From the NCBI RefSeq assembly GCF_023631325.1, contig NZ_JALQDG010000042.1, positions 335,095 through 399,094 of the forward strand: a stretch of DNA of 64,000 nt, written 5' to 3'. Of this stretch, positions 8,367 to 16,690 are shown piece after piece. The notes beneath the pieces were generated by a model that was given only the letters and a program-made list of their open reading frames with translations, made no database searches and had not been told where the DNA came from. Position numbers and translations under genes: made by a program. This stretch comes from Caballeronia sp. INDeC2. Lineage in GTDB: Bacteria > Pseudomonadota > Gammaproteobacteria > Burkholderiales > Burkholderiaceae. Position 1 is the first letter of the stretch. Each line of letters begins with the position of its first letter.

Positions 8367-9280
8367 CCCTTCCCGGTGCCGCGAACTCTTTCCGGGAAGC
8401 GCTCCAGCAGCCAGTCGATGAACACCCGCAGCCGGTGCGTCACGTGGCGGTTCTGCGGATACACGACATGAAACGGATACAGCGGCGGCCGCCACTTCTT
8501 CATCACTTCGACGAGCGTCCCATCGCGAAGCGCCGAACGCGCGGCGTAGGCGAACGTCTGAATGATGCCGAGCCCCGCGACGGCCGCCGCCAGATGCGCA
8601 TTGCTTTCGTTGATGCCGATGCGATGTTCGACCTTGATCTCGATCCTCTCGCCGTCGCGTTCGAACCGGAATGGCATGGCCCTGCCGTTCTGAGGCGACA
8701 TGTAGCTCACCAGCCGATGTCCGTTCTTCAGCTCCTCCGGATACGCGGGCACGCCGAACTGCTTCAGATAGCCCGGCGCGGCGCAGGTCAGCATCACGGC
8801 ATCGCCGATATGACGCGCGATGAGCGACGAATCGTCCAACGGTCCGCCGCGGATGACGCAGTCGACGTTGTCGCCGATCAGATCCACCGGACGATCGGCC
8901 ACCCCGAGATCGATTCGGATGTCCGGGTAACGCGCGACGAAATCCGGAAGCAGCGGGATCAGCACGTCCCTTGCGGGCGATCCGCCGACATCGATCCGCA
9001 GATGGCCGCGCGGGCTGCCCCGGGCGACGGTGAACGACGAGTCGATGTCCTCGAGGTCACGCAGCACGCGCGTGGCTTTCGCGTAGTAATCCTGGCCTTC
9101 CGGCGTCACGGTGACGCGCCGTGTCGTTCTTTGCAGGAGTCGCACGCCGAGATGCGCTTCGAGCTCCTGCACGAGCTTGCTCATCGTGGCATTAGGGACG
9201 TTCAGCGAATCCGCCGCGCGCGTGAAGCTGCCCGCTTCCACGACGCGGGCGAAGGCGCGCATCGCCAATAACTGATCCAT
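8363..9280 (-). CDS. LysR-family transcriptional regulator (CrgA-like)
   Basis: 305-residue LysR protein. The N-terminal winged HTH is MDQLLAMRAFARVVEAGSFT, with ATMSKLVQELEAHLGVRLLQRTTR as recognition helix and wing. It is followed by the substrate-binding domain with GHLRIDVGGSPAR and the C-terminal IDWLLERFPER typical of the CrgA/PA-type subgroup. It is divergent from a short-chain dehydrogenase, an arrangement seen very often for this subgroup. The 149-bp spacer holds two strong inverted repeats. It likely represses that neighbour and itself. Confidence 0.9.
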   Translation of the reverse strand: MDQLLAMRAFARVVEAGSFTRAADSLNVPNATMSKLVQELEAHLGVRLLQRTTRRVTVTPEGQDYYAKATRVLRDLEDIDSSFTVARGSPRGHLRIDVGGSPARDVLIPLLPDFVARYPDIRIDLGVADRPVDLIGDNVDCVIRGGPLDDSSLIARHIGDAVMLTCAAPGYLKQFGVPAYPEELKNGHRLVSYMSPQNGRAMPFRFERDGERIEIKVEHRIGINESNAHLAAAVAGLGIIQTFAYAARSALRDGTLVEVMKKWRPPLYPFHVVYPQNRHVTHRLRVFIDWLLERFPERVRGTGKG

Positions 9281-9308
9281 GTCTGCTCCCGCCGGTTCAG
9301 CGTCTTAT

Positions 9309-9326
9309 TATCCATGTGTATGGATA
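9309..9326. promoter_or_regulatory. Inverted repeat, candidate LysR operator 1
   Basis: TATCCAT-GTGT-ATGGATA, perfect 7-bp arms around 4 bp, in the spacer between the divergent LysR and SDR genes. It contains the T-N11-A form of LysR boxes. It is close to the LysR start, so it may be the autoregulatory site. Confidence 0.6.
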
Positions 9327-9342
9327 GTCATTTTATTTTACG

Positions 9343-9360
9343 GCATTTATTAATAAATGC
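9343..9360. promoter_or_regulatory. Perfect 18-bp palindrome, candidate LysR operator 2
   Basis: GCATTTATTAATAAATGC is fully self-complementary with no spacer. It lies in an AT-rich island that contrasts with the surrounding GC-rich DNA, about 34 bp centre to centre from operator 1. It could overlap a promoter for the SDR gene. Confidence 0.6.
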
Positions 9361-9429
9361 ACGGCCGCTACAGTGCACTCATGCCGAACGCGAAAGCGGC
9401 AACATTCAATCACCTAAATGGAGAAAATC

Positions 9430-10179
9430 ATGAGCAAGCAACTGAACGGCAAGATCGCCTTGGTTACGGGCGGCAGCACGGGCATCGGCCTGGCCGCTGC
9501 GAAGGAACTCGCGGAACAGGGCGCGCGTGTCTTCATCACCGGCCGTCGTCAGGCGGAACTGGATGCGGCCGTCGCCGACATCGGGCCGGATGCCACGGCG
9601 ATCCGCGCCGACGCTTCCGTGCTGTCGGATCTCGATGCGGTCTATGCGAAGATCGCCGCGACCGCCGGCGAGCTCGATATCCTGTTCGCGAACGCCGGCG
9701 GCGGAGACATGATGCCGCTCGGCGCGATCACCGAGGAACACTTCGATCGCATCTTCGGCACGAACGTGCGCGGCGTGCTCTTCACCGTGCAGAAGGCGCT
9801 GCCGCTGCTGGTCGACGGTGCGTCGGTGATCCTGACTTCGTCCGTCACGTCCGTCACCGGTACGGCGAATTTCAGCGTGTACAGCGCCAGCAAGGCAGCC
9901 GTGCGGAACTTCGCCCGCTCCTGGGCGCTCGATCTGAAAGACCGCGGCATCCGCGTGAACGTCGTGAGCCCGGGCCCGATCCGCACGCCCGGCCTCGGCG
10001 GTCTCGTGCCCGAGGAAGCGCGTCAGGGTCTGTATGACGCGCTGGCTTCGCAAGTGCCGCTCGGCCGCCTCGGCGAACCCGCGGAAATTGCCAAGGCCGT
10101 GGCCTTCCTCGCCTCCGGATCGGCGAGCTTCATCAACGGCATCGAACTGTTCATCGACGGCGGCATGGCTCAGGTTTGA
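9430..10179 (+). CDS. Short-chain dehydrogenase/reductase
   Basis: 249-residue classical SDR. The cofactor motif is GGSTGIGLAAAKEL, followed by NAGGGDMMPLG, catalytic Ser in LTSSVTSVTG, Tyr and Lys in YSASKAA, and the C-terminal GIELFIDGGMAQV. Substrate cannot be told from sequence. It belongs to the broad group annotated as glucose 1-dehydrogenase/3-oxoacyl reductase-like. The start at 9430 is preceded by GGAG at 9419-9422. It is paired with the divergent LysR regulator and probably responds to electrophile or solvent stress, which is inference from similar pairs. Confidence 0.88.
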   Translation: MSKQLNGKIALVTGGSTGIGLAAAKELAEQGARVFITGRRQAELDAAVADIGPDATAIRADASVLSDLDAVYAKIAATAGELDILFANAGGGDMMPLGAITEEHFDRIFGTNVRGVLFTVQKALPLLVDGASVILTSSVTSVTGTANFSVYSASKAAVRNFARSWALDLKDRGIRVNVVSPGPIRTPGLGGLVPEEARQGLYDALASQVPLGRLGEPAEIAKAVAFLASGSASFINGIELFIDGGMAQV

Positions 10180-10256
10180 AGACACGGCAGCCGATGGGCG
10201 AGCGCGGCGTCTCGCGTGTAACATTGCTCGATCACGTGTTGCCGGGAGACGATGCG

Positions 10257-10988
10257 ATGCGCGTGCTGCTCATCGACGATCACGAGCTTTTCAGAGCCGG
10301 TCTCGCACTGCTGATGAAAGAGCTTTTCCCGGATGCCGACCTGTTGCATGCGAGCACGTTGTCGCAAGGCGTCGATCTGGCGATGAGCGAGCAGCCGGAC
10401 ATTGTCTTTCTGGATCTCGAACTTCCGGACGGGCACGGTTGCGACGCGCTCGTCCAGTTGAAAGACGCGCGGCCGTCCTTGCCCGTGGTCGTAGTGTCGG
10501 CCGATGAAAGCGTGGAAACCGTCAGCCGATGCCTCCAACTCCGCGCCATGGGCTACGTGCCGAAATCGTCATCGCCCGAAGCGCTGCATGCCGCGATCGT
10601 TGCGGTGCTTTCGGGCGGCGTGTATCTGCCCGCGACGAGCATCGCCGGGCTGAAGCGTTCGATCGACACGGACGAGGCGCACGCACGAGACTCGGCGAAG
10701 GCGGCCTCTTGGAACGCGACGGACCTCGGACTCACGCCGCGCGAGTACGAAACGCTCGCGTGGCTCGCACGCGGTCTTCCTTCCAAGGCCATCGCATCGA
10801 AGATGGGCCTCGAAGACATCACGGTGCGCAAATACATCAGTCATCTGCTCGCGCACTTCAATCTGCGTCGGCGCACGGAACTCATCGTGATGCTCGCGGA
10901 CAAGGGCATTACGCTCGGGACGCTTCACGTCACAGATCCTTCGCGAGAGCGGGATTCAGCTTCCGTCGAGCGGCAACGAAGCCGCTGA
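10257..10988 (+). CDS. Response regulator, NarL/LuxR type
   Basis: 243-residue two-component regulator. The receiver domain has the acidic pair D7-D8, phosphoacceptor D53 (DIVFLDLELPDGHG) and conserved Ser/Lys positions near VVVSADES and YVPKSS. A LuxR-type HTH follows from about residue 155 (LTPREYETLAWLARGLPSKAIASKMGLE..TVRKYISHLLAHF). I chose the ATG at 10257 because the receiver strand MRVLLIDDHELFRAG begins there. Upstream in-frame codons give no domain sequence. The 3' end overlaps by 59 bp the 3' end of a convergent hybrid histidine kinase, the obvious partner. Confidence 0.88.
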   Translation: MRVLLIDDHELFRAGLALLMKELFPDADLLHASTLSQGVDLAMSEQPDIVFLDLELPDGHGCDALVQLKDARPSLPVVVVSADESVETVSRCLQLRAMGYVPKSSSPEALHAAIVAVLSGGVYLPATSIAGLKRSIDTDEAHARDSAKAASWNATDLGLTPREYETLAWLARGLPSKAIASKMGLEDITVRKYISHLLAHFNLRRRTELIVMLADKGITLGTLHVTDPSRERDSASVERQRSR

Positions 10989-12792
10989 TGTCCGCGAGCA
11001 AGTCTTTCGGCGCGGACGATTTGCGCAATAGCACGAACGGTTCGGGGAAGTCGCGCAGCACGCGATTCGACAACAGCTCGCCCGTGATGAACGCGACGGG
11101 AACGACGCCCGCCCACGCGAAATGACGCCTGATGCGCTCGGCGACATCCTTGCCGGTGACGCCGTCGCGCAGGCGGATATCGGTGACGATGAGATCGGGA
11201 ATGCGGCTATCGTCCGCGAGGATGGCTTCGAATCCGGCCATCGACTCGGCGGCATGCACGAGCGCGCCCGCGCTCGAAAAGAGACGCCGCAGGCCTTCGA
11301 GGACGATCGGTTCGTCGTCGCACAGGAGCATGAACGTGCCGGTGAGATCGGGCGCGAGAATGTCGCGGCGCTGATCGTTCGACACGTCCGCCGGAACCGA
11401 TGCCGACACCGTCGCGTAAAGAGAGAAGCGTGATCCGCGACCTTCGACCGATGCGAAGCTCAGGCCGTGTCCCGGCAGAATCCGCGTCACGCGATGCACG
11501 ATCGACAAGCCCAGTCCCAGCCCTTTCGAACGGTCGCGTCCCGGATTGTTGATCTGGTAGTACTCGGTGAAAATCGCCTCGCGATGTGCGGGCGCGATGC
11601 CGGTTCCTGTATCCCGAACGTCGATGCGCAGCCGTCCATCCAGTCGCACCCAGCCGAGCACGACGCCGCCCGACGACGTGTTCTTGATCGCGTTCGATAC
11701 GAGATTGGATACGGCCCGCTTGAAAAGCGAACGGTCGGTCTCGATGAACGTCACGGGCGCGCGCCGCGTGGCGAGCCGGAAATCGATTCCGCGCACGCGA
11801 GCGGTCTCCCGATATTGCTCGAAGACTTCGGTCAACAGCTCATGCGCGTTGACCGGCGTGAGACGCGCAACGTACGAACCCAGCTCGCTGTAGTCCTGAA
11901 TGTCCTTGAACATGCCGAGAATGTCCGACGCGGTTTCTTCGATCACGTCGAGGTCGCGCTCCACCGCGTGTCCGTCCCTGATCCTGGTTCGGGCGCTGCG
12001 GATGAACAGGTTGATCGCGGCGAGCGGTTGCTGAATGTCGTGATACGCCGACGAAAAGAAGCGCTCCTTCTCCTTGATCAGTTCCTGCATGCGCTTGTTC
12101 TGCTCGTTGATCGCGCGCGATGTCGACTCGACACGCGCCTTGGCCGCGCGCAAGTTGCGCCGGTACACGAATTCGCGCCGCGCGGCCCGTTCCAGCGGCA
12201 TGCTGACGAGCACGCCGACGATATACATCATCGGCACCACCGTGGCGTGCCCGATCACCATCGCGAGACGCACGTCGACGCTCTGTCCGGTCGGCTTGAA
12301 ATAGAGCATGACCAGATAGCCGACGATGCAAGACCCGATCAGCCATGCTGCCGTAGCCGCCCGAAGCCGGAAGGCCATGAAGATCATGAAGAGGGAAAAT
12401 GTCAGGATCGGGTAAGCTTCGCGCCAGGCCAGATCGCCCGGATAGATCTGCACCATTCTCAGGATGGCGAACCAGCAACTGATCGTCCACACGCTCAAGA
12501 GCCGGACGGCCCAGCGCTCGTCCAATGCGCGCGGAGTCCACAACAGCACGGGCACCGCCATGCCGATCGTCCCGGCGATTCTGAGGAATATGAGTTCGTG
12601 ATGGTGCAGATGGGCGGGATCCAATTGGTCCAGCCGCCCGAAGTCGTGGATGGAAAACACGATCCACAACGCGGTGAAGATCGAAATGGCGAGTCGTCGC
12701 TGCCCGGAGAAGCGCCGCGCGTAGTCCAGCCGGAATGCGCGTTCCTGAGTCGCCGATACGAACTTGCGCACCCCGAGGCCTGACGATCTCAT
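10930..12792 (-). CDS. Hybrid sensor histidine kinase with C-terminal receiver
   Basis: 620-residue inner-membrane sensor. The N-terminal half holds about six hydrophobic segments (residues about 30-200) forming an integral membrane sensor. A coiled linker follows, then a dimerisation domain with H-box SSAYHDIQQPL, an ATP-binding domain with N-box SNLVSNAIKNTSSGG and G-boxes DTGTGIAP and GLGLGLSIVHR, and finally a receiver with VTDIRLRDGVTG carrying the phosphoacceptor Asp. The HDIQQPL form of the H-box marks a distinct kinase subgroup. It is convergent with the response regulator and overlaps it by 59 bp. Signal unknown. Confidence 0.9.
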   Translation of the reverse strand: MRSSGLGVRKFVSATQERAFRLDYARRFSGQRRLAISIFTALWIVFSIHDFGRLDQLDPAHLHHHELIFLRIAGTIGMAVPVLLWTPRALDERWAVRLLSVWTISCWFAILRMVQIYPGDLAWREAYPILTFSLFMIFMAFRLRAATAAWLIGSCIVGYLVMLYFKPTGQSVDVRLAMVIGHATVVPMMYIVGVLVSMPLERAARREFVYRRNLRAAKARVESTSRAINEQNKRMQELIKEKERFFSSAYHDIQQPLAAINLFIRSARTRIRDGHAVERDLDVIEETASDILGMFKDIQDYSELGSYVARLTPVNAHELLTEVFEQYRETARVRGIDFRLATRRAPVTFIETDRSLFKRAVSNLVSNAIKNTSSGGVVLGWVRLDGRLRIDVRDTGTGIAPAHREAIFTEYYQINNPGRDRSKGLGLGLSIVHRVTRILPGHGLSFASVEGRGSRFSLYATVSASVPADVSNDQRRDILAPDLTGTFMLLCDDEPIVLEGLRRLFSSAGALVHAAESMAGFEAILADDSRIPDLIVTDIRLRDGVTGKDVAERIRRHFAWAGVVPVAFITGELLSNRVLRDFPEPFVLLRKSSAPKDLLADISGFVAARRKLNPALAKDL

Positions 12793-13101
12793 GACGATGC
12801 TCGCTCAGGAAATTCGCCGTCCGCGGACACGGCAGCGTGCAACTCGAACAGGATAGCAGGACGCCATTCGAAGTCACATGTACAAATGTAACGATACAAA
12901 TGCGCCCGCAAGCGCTCCGCTACCTACATCTTTCGCGCCTGGATAGGCCGCGCTCGCTACCTGTGTGGCTGTCGACGATATTCGCCGCGACCGAGAATCC
13001 ATACGACAGCGCCGGGAATCGAGAGTCGAGCTCTCTTCTTCCGCACTCTCACCCACCGCGCCATGAATGGCGAAAGTTGCAAACGTCCCGGGAGAGCGCT
13101 C
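12793..13101. other. Intergenic region upstream of the histidine kinase and of a small secreted protein
   Basis: About 309 bp with no supported gene. TACAAATG is directly repeated at 12881-12888 and 12895-12902 (14 bp apart) in an AT-richer patch. This could be a binding site for the kinase promoter on the minus strand. Nothing else stands out. Confidence 0.45.
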
Positions 13102-13332
13102 GTGAAACTCAATCGATCCATTGCCATCGGTCTCGTGCTGGCGGCAGGCGTCACGTCGGGCACATGCCTGGCGCAGTCATCGAACAATCAACAGGAAACC
13201 GTAACGCAGAGCGGCGGGGCACAGCCGGCCGCCGTCGGCGAGAAGACGCGCGAGCAGGTTATGCGTGAACTCATCGAGTTTCAGAACAGCCCTCAGGCTA
13301 ATCAGGTGCAGGAGCTTTACCAGAAAAGCTGA
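13102..13332 (+). CDS. Small secreted protein, DUF4148-like
   Basis: 76-residue protein starting with GTG at 13102, preceded by GGGAGAG at about 6 nt. Residues 1-25 form a signal peptide (VKLNRSIAIGLVLAAG..CLAQ). The mature part contains TREQVMRELIEFQNSP, which resembles the short repeat-like helix of DUF4148 proteins abundant in Burkholderia periplasms. An alternative ATG at 13063 lacks a ribosome site and would bury the signal peptide. Function unknown. Confidence 0.65.
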   Translation: MKLNRSIAIGLVLAAGVTSGTCLAQSSNNQQETVTQSGGAQPAAVGEKTREQVMRELIEFQNSPQANQVQELYQKS

Positions 13333-13346
13333 CAGCACTGCGATCC

Positions 13347-13383
13347 GGCCAGCGGCGCCTCAATATCCGTGAGGCCGCTGGCC
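13347..13383 (+). terminator. Long GC-rich hairpin after the small secreted protein
   Basis: GGCCAGCGG-C-G-CCTCA pairs with TGAGG-CCGCTGGCC around an ATATCCG loop, about 14 bp of stem with a single-base bulge. There is no strong T-run after it, so it is a likely but not textbook intrinsic terminator. Confidence 0.6.
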
Positions 13384-13570
13384 TGATCTCCTCTTACCAA
13401 TTGCGACGCCATCGCAGCCTTTCCCCCATCGGACGCTCATCTGACAACACTTGGCAGATCGGCGTATCTTTACTCCCCAGCGCACCCCACCCTCCGGGCT
13501 CGCCGCCGCGCGTGCGGCAATGTCCGTTATCCGGTGCGTTTTTAATAACTCCGTCAAAGGGAGACTCACG

Positions 13571-13936
13571 ATGAATACACGAAAACCACTTGCGATGGCC
13601 GCTGGCGTCCTCGTCGTCGCCGTATCGATGAACGCGGGAATCGTCAGCGCGTATGCGCAGAGCAGCGACGCCGCAGCGGCGGCATCGGCTGCGCCGAGCG
13701 CGAAATCGACCAAGGCGGCCAACCGGCAACTCGCCAGGGACGTGCGCAAGAGCCTGACCAAGGTTAAGGGCTTGAGTACATCGAACATATCGGTGCGTGC
13801 GAGAGGCGGCGCGGTGACGCTCGCGGGCACCGTCCCCGATGCCGCGCAAATCGATCAGGCGACCGAGGCCGCCAAGGCGACGGCTGGAGTGACGTCGGTG
13901 AGGAACGCGTTGACGATTCGCGAGATCGGGCAGTAA
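13571..13936 (+). CDS. BON-domain periplasmic protein
   Basis: 121 residues. A signal peptide (MNTRKPLAMAAGVLVVAVS..AYAQ) precedes an Ala-rich linker and one BON domain from about residue 55 (LARDVRKSLTKVKGLSTSNISVRARGGAVTLAGTVPDAAQ, then AAKATAGVTSVRNAL). BON domains bind phospholipid or envelope surfaces and often occur in osmotic-stress proteins such as OsmY. The AAAGGGAG ribosome site fixes the start at 13571. It is followed by a clean inverted repeat, so it is probably monocistronic. Confidence 0.88.
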   Translation: MNTRKPLAMAAGVLVVAVSMNAGIVSAYAQSSDAAAAASAAPSAKSTKAANRQLARDVRKSLTKVKGLSTSNISVRARGGAVTLAGTVPDAAQIDQATEAAKATAGVTSVRNALTIREIGQ

Positions 13937-13961
13937 CGAAGGCATTCTGCGCCATGTGGGA

Positions 13962-13993
13962 TCGGCTGCGCGGCTGTCTTTTCGCGCAGCCGA
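13962..13993 (+). terminator. Hairpin after BON-domain gene
   Basis: TCGGCTGCGCG and CGCGCAGCCGA are perfect 11-bp complements around a GCTGTCTTTT loop, 25 bp after the stop codon. Confidence 0.65.
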
Positions 13994-14112
13994 TTCTCAC
14001 GTAATCGCTTAAAAAACGAAGCCGAGCTCGGCCGCAAATGATTTTTGCAACCGTGACGTCGGCGATATAGTGGCCCGCATCGCGTGACATTCCTCTCGAC
14101 GAGCGCCCTGTC

Positions 14113-15249
14113 ATGAAAACGCTCCTTTCCCTCTTCGCGGCGGCCGCGCTCTGCGTGGCGCCGCTCGTCGCCGGTGCGCAGCAAACCGTTCGTATCGGCG
14201 TTTCCGCGCCGCTCACGGGACTAGGGGCGGCCAATGGCAAGGACATCGAAAACGGCGTGCGTCTCGCTGTGGAAGAGGCGAACGCGCAGCACATCAACAT
14301 CGGGGGACAGCCGGTTCAGTTCGAGCTCGCATCCGTCGACGATCAGGGCGATCCGCGCATCGGCGTTCAGGTGGCGCAGAAGCTCGTGGACGATGGCGTC
14401 GTCGCCGTGGTCGGTTATTACAACTCCGGCGTGGCGTTGCCCTCATCGCCGATCTTCGCGCGCGCGGGCATTCCGCTGATCGATCCGGCGGCGACGAATC
14501 CGGCCATCACGCGCCAGGGCTTGAACAACGTGTTCCGCATCATCGCGACCGACACGCAGAACTCCGGCAATGCAGGCACGTATGCGGTCAAGACCACGAA
14601 AGCGAAGCGGATCGCGGTGATGGATGACCGCACAGCCTTCGGGCAAGGCGCGGTCGAAGAATTCAAGAAGGCCGTGCAAGCGGCGGGCGGCCAGGTCGTA
14701 TCGGAGGAATACACCAACGACAAAGCCGTGGAGTTCAACGCGCAACTCACGAACATCAAGGCTGCCAACGCCGATCTTCTTTACTTCGGCGGGCTCGATG
14801 CCCAGGCGGGCCTGATCGTCAAGCGCATGAAGCAGCTCGGCATACGCGCACAGTTCGTCGGCAGCGGCGGCATCGCCGATAGCGTCTTCATCAGTTCCGC
14901 CGGTAGCGCGGCCGAAGGCGCGATGGCCTGGGAATACGGCCGGCCCGTCGATTCATTGCCCGAAGGCCGCGCATTCGCGGACAAGTTCAAGAAACGCTTC
15001 GGCGCGGAAACGCTGACCTATGCGCCCTTCGCCTACGACTGCGCGTGGCTCGCCATCACCGCGATGAAACAGGCGAATTCTGTGAAGCCTGCCGTATTCA
15101 TGCAGACGCTGCGTACGATGCAGTACAACGGAATCACCGGACATATTTCGTTCGATAAGTACGGAGACCTGAATAATCCGACATCGACGCTCTATCAGGT
15201 GAAGTCGATGAAGTGGCAGCCGGTGACGACCATCGGCGCGGAGAAGTGA
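14113..15249 (+). CDS. Branched-chain amino acid ABC transporter binding protein (LivK-like), orphan
   Basis: 378-residue periplasmic binding protein of the Leu/Ile/Val type (Peripla_BP_6). A signal peptide ends at VAGAQQ. The mature part starts VRIGVSAPLTGLGAANGKDIENGVRLAVEEAN, the classic LivK opening, and later has the SGGIADSVF and YDCAWLAITAMKQA segments. No permease or ATPase genes are adjacent, so it must share a transporter encoded elsewhere. The ribosome site is weak. A BluB gene converges on it 21 bp away. Confidence 0.9.
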   Translation: MKTLLSLFAAAALCVAPLVAGAQQTVRIGVSAPLTGLGAANGKDIENGVRLAVEEANAQHINIGGQPVQFELASVDDQGDPRIGVQVAQKLVDDGVVAVVGYYNSGVALPSSPIFARAGIPLIDPAATNPAITRQGLNNVFRIIATDTQNSGNAGTYAVKTTKAKRIAVMDDRTAFGQGAVEEFKKAVQAAGGQVVSEEYTNDKAVEFNAQLTNIKAANADLLYFGGLDAQAGLIVKRMKQLGIRAQFVGSGGIADSVFISSAGSAAEGAMAWEYGRPVDSLPEGRAFADKFKKRFGAETLTYAPFAYDCAWLAITAMKQANSVKPAVFMQTLRTMQYNGITGHISFDKYGDLNNPTSTLYQVKSMKWQPVTTIGAEK

Positions 15250-15270
15250 AGAGGGTCCGTTGGTCGCTTG

Positions 15271-15921
15271 CTAATCCCTTGGCGAAGGCCATTCATTCTC
15301 GAACACACATTCGTCGATGGAACGCCGCTTCGCCCAATGCTCGGTCTCGAGCATCGGTGCATCGTAGTAGCGATCCACATGCCCCACGCAAAGAATCGCG
15401 ACCGGTTTCGCGCCGGCCGGCATGTTCAACAGCGCGGCGACTTCATGCGGATCGAAGAGGGAAACCCAGCCCATTCCGAGTCCTTCGGCGCGCGCGGCGA
15501 GCCACATGTTCTGGATCGCACAAGCCACCGAAGCGAGGTCCATTTCGGGAAGCGTGCGTCGTCCGAATACATGCGCTTCGCGACCGTTCATCAGCGCCAT
15601 GACGAGCACCTCGGCACAGTCGCGCAAGCCTTCCACCTTGAGCCGCATGAACGCATCGCGTCGTTCGCCGAGGGCATCGGCGGTGAGCAGGCGTTCGCGC
15701 TCGACAGCATCCCGCAACTGCGTGCGAATCTCCGCACACGTGATGCGCAAGATGCGCCAGGGCTGCATGAAGCCGACGCTCGGCGCATGCAGCGCGGCAT
15801 CGATGAGCCGCTGCATGACCGGCGGCGCGACGGGATCGCTCACGAAGTGACGCATGTCGCGACGCTCGTGAATGGCGCGATAGACCGCTTCGCGATCCGC
15901 CTCGCTGAATGCTTTTTCCAT
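15271..15921 (-). CDS. bluB: 5,6-dimethylbenzimidazole synthase
   Basis: 216-residue nitroreductase-fold enzyme that cleaves reduced FMN with oxygen to make 5,6-dimethylbenzimidazole, the lower ligand of cobalamin. Diagnostic segments are RRDMRHF near residue 20, HAPSVGFMQPWR, and MDLASVACAIQNMWLAARAEGLGMGWVS, which separate BluB from ordinary nitroreductases. The length is normal. It stands alone here with no cobalamin genes around it. The start at 15921 gives the expected EADREAVYRAIHERRD opening. Confidence 0.88.
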   Translation of the reverse strand: MEKAFSEADREAVYRAIHERRDMRHFVSDPVAPPVMQRLIDAALHAPSVGFMQPWRILRITCAEIRTQLRDAVERERLLTADALGERRDAFMRLKVEGLRDCAEVLVMALMNGREAHVFGRRTLPEMDLASVACAIQNMWLAARAEGLGMGWVSLFDPHEVAALLNMPAGAKPVAILCVGHVDRYYDAPMLETEHWAKRRSIDECVFENEWPSPRD

Positions 15922-16203
15922 GGATATCGGTGAAGGTTCACTTTGTCGACAAGCATGATACTGCGGTGGCTCGGGTCGTCGCCGGGAATAACGCCTACAG
16001 CCAAGGCCCGAGCGGGATATGTGCCCACGTCCCCGCGAGCCGTACGATCAGCGGAACCGGCTCTTCGGAAAAGACCGGTCCCTTTCCCATTCGGCCAAAT
16101 CACCCACTCAATCCGTTATCCAGAGCAATTCCCTTTGACATCGGCGAGGGCGAAACCTAACGTTCAAGCCGAACACCACGGATTCCCAGTCGGAGGCCGG
16201 CTC

Positions 16204-16683
16204 ATGGACAATGCCGCTGAACGCGATCTGATCCGCGACCTGTCTCGCGATGTCCTGACGCAAATCGCGCCGCAAGAGCTTCCTCTCTTCACGACGGTCA
16301 GCGCGGCCTGGTTCGCCGATCCGGCCGCCGCGAAGAAGGCCTCGAAAGGCCGCGATGCCGCCCTCGGCTTCGGCACCGATCCGCTCTCGATCCTCATCAC
16401 GCCGCTCATCCTTCAGGTCGTTTCCGAAATCGTGCCGATACTGGGCGGCATTGCGCTCAAGGCGACGGAAACCGCCGTCGGCGAAGAGGTTTCGACGCTC
16501 GTCAGGAAGATGTTCCGGCGAGAAGAGGCCGATGCCGACACCGCACCCGCGTTGACGAGCGAGCAATTGGGCGAAGTCCATCGGCACGTGATCGCGGCCG
16601 GCGAACGCCTGCGTCTCGAATCCGCGCAAACGCAACGGCTCGCCGATGCCGTCGTCGCCCAGTTCGTGTTGCCGAAAGAGTGA
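16204..16683 (+). CDS. Uncharacterised protein preceding M48 peptidase
   Basis: 159 residues, no family recognised. It has a charged N-terminus (ERDLIRDLSRDVLTQIAPQELPLF), a central hydrophobic stretch around residues 62-85 (DPLSILITPLILQVVSEIVPILGGIAL), which looks like one amphipathic or membrane helix, and a charged C-terminal helical region. GGAGG about 10 nt upstream supports the ATG at 16204. The next gene, a membrane peptidase, starts 7 bp after its stop, so the two are probably co-translated and may work together. Function unknown. Confidence 0.7.
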   Translation: MDNAAERDLIRDLSRDVLTQIAPQELPLFTTVSAAWFADPAAAKKASKGRDAALGFGTDPLSILITPLILQVVSEIVPILGGIALKATETAVGEEVSTLVRKMFRREEADADTAPALTSEQLGEVHRHVIAAGERLRLESAQTQRLADAVVAQFVLPKE

Positions 16684-16690
16684 TTGCACC

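Noticed and set aside
5949..8495. 848-codon minus-strand frame over rbtD and kinase
   Set aside because: Shadow of genes with full catalytic motifs on the plus strand. Translation is low-complexity.
15943..16203. In-frame extension upstream of the small protein before the M48 peptidase
   Set aside because: The ATG at 16204 has a good GGAGG site. The extension has no protein-like pattern.
16204..16683. Barstar-like inhibitor for the RNase-fold lipoprotein
   Set aside because: No barstar motif, and it has a hydrophobic helix instead.
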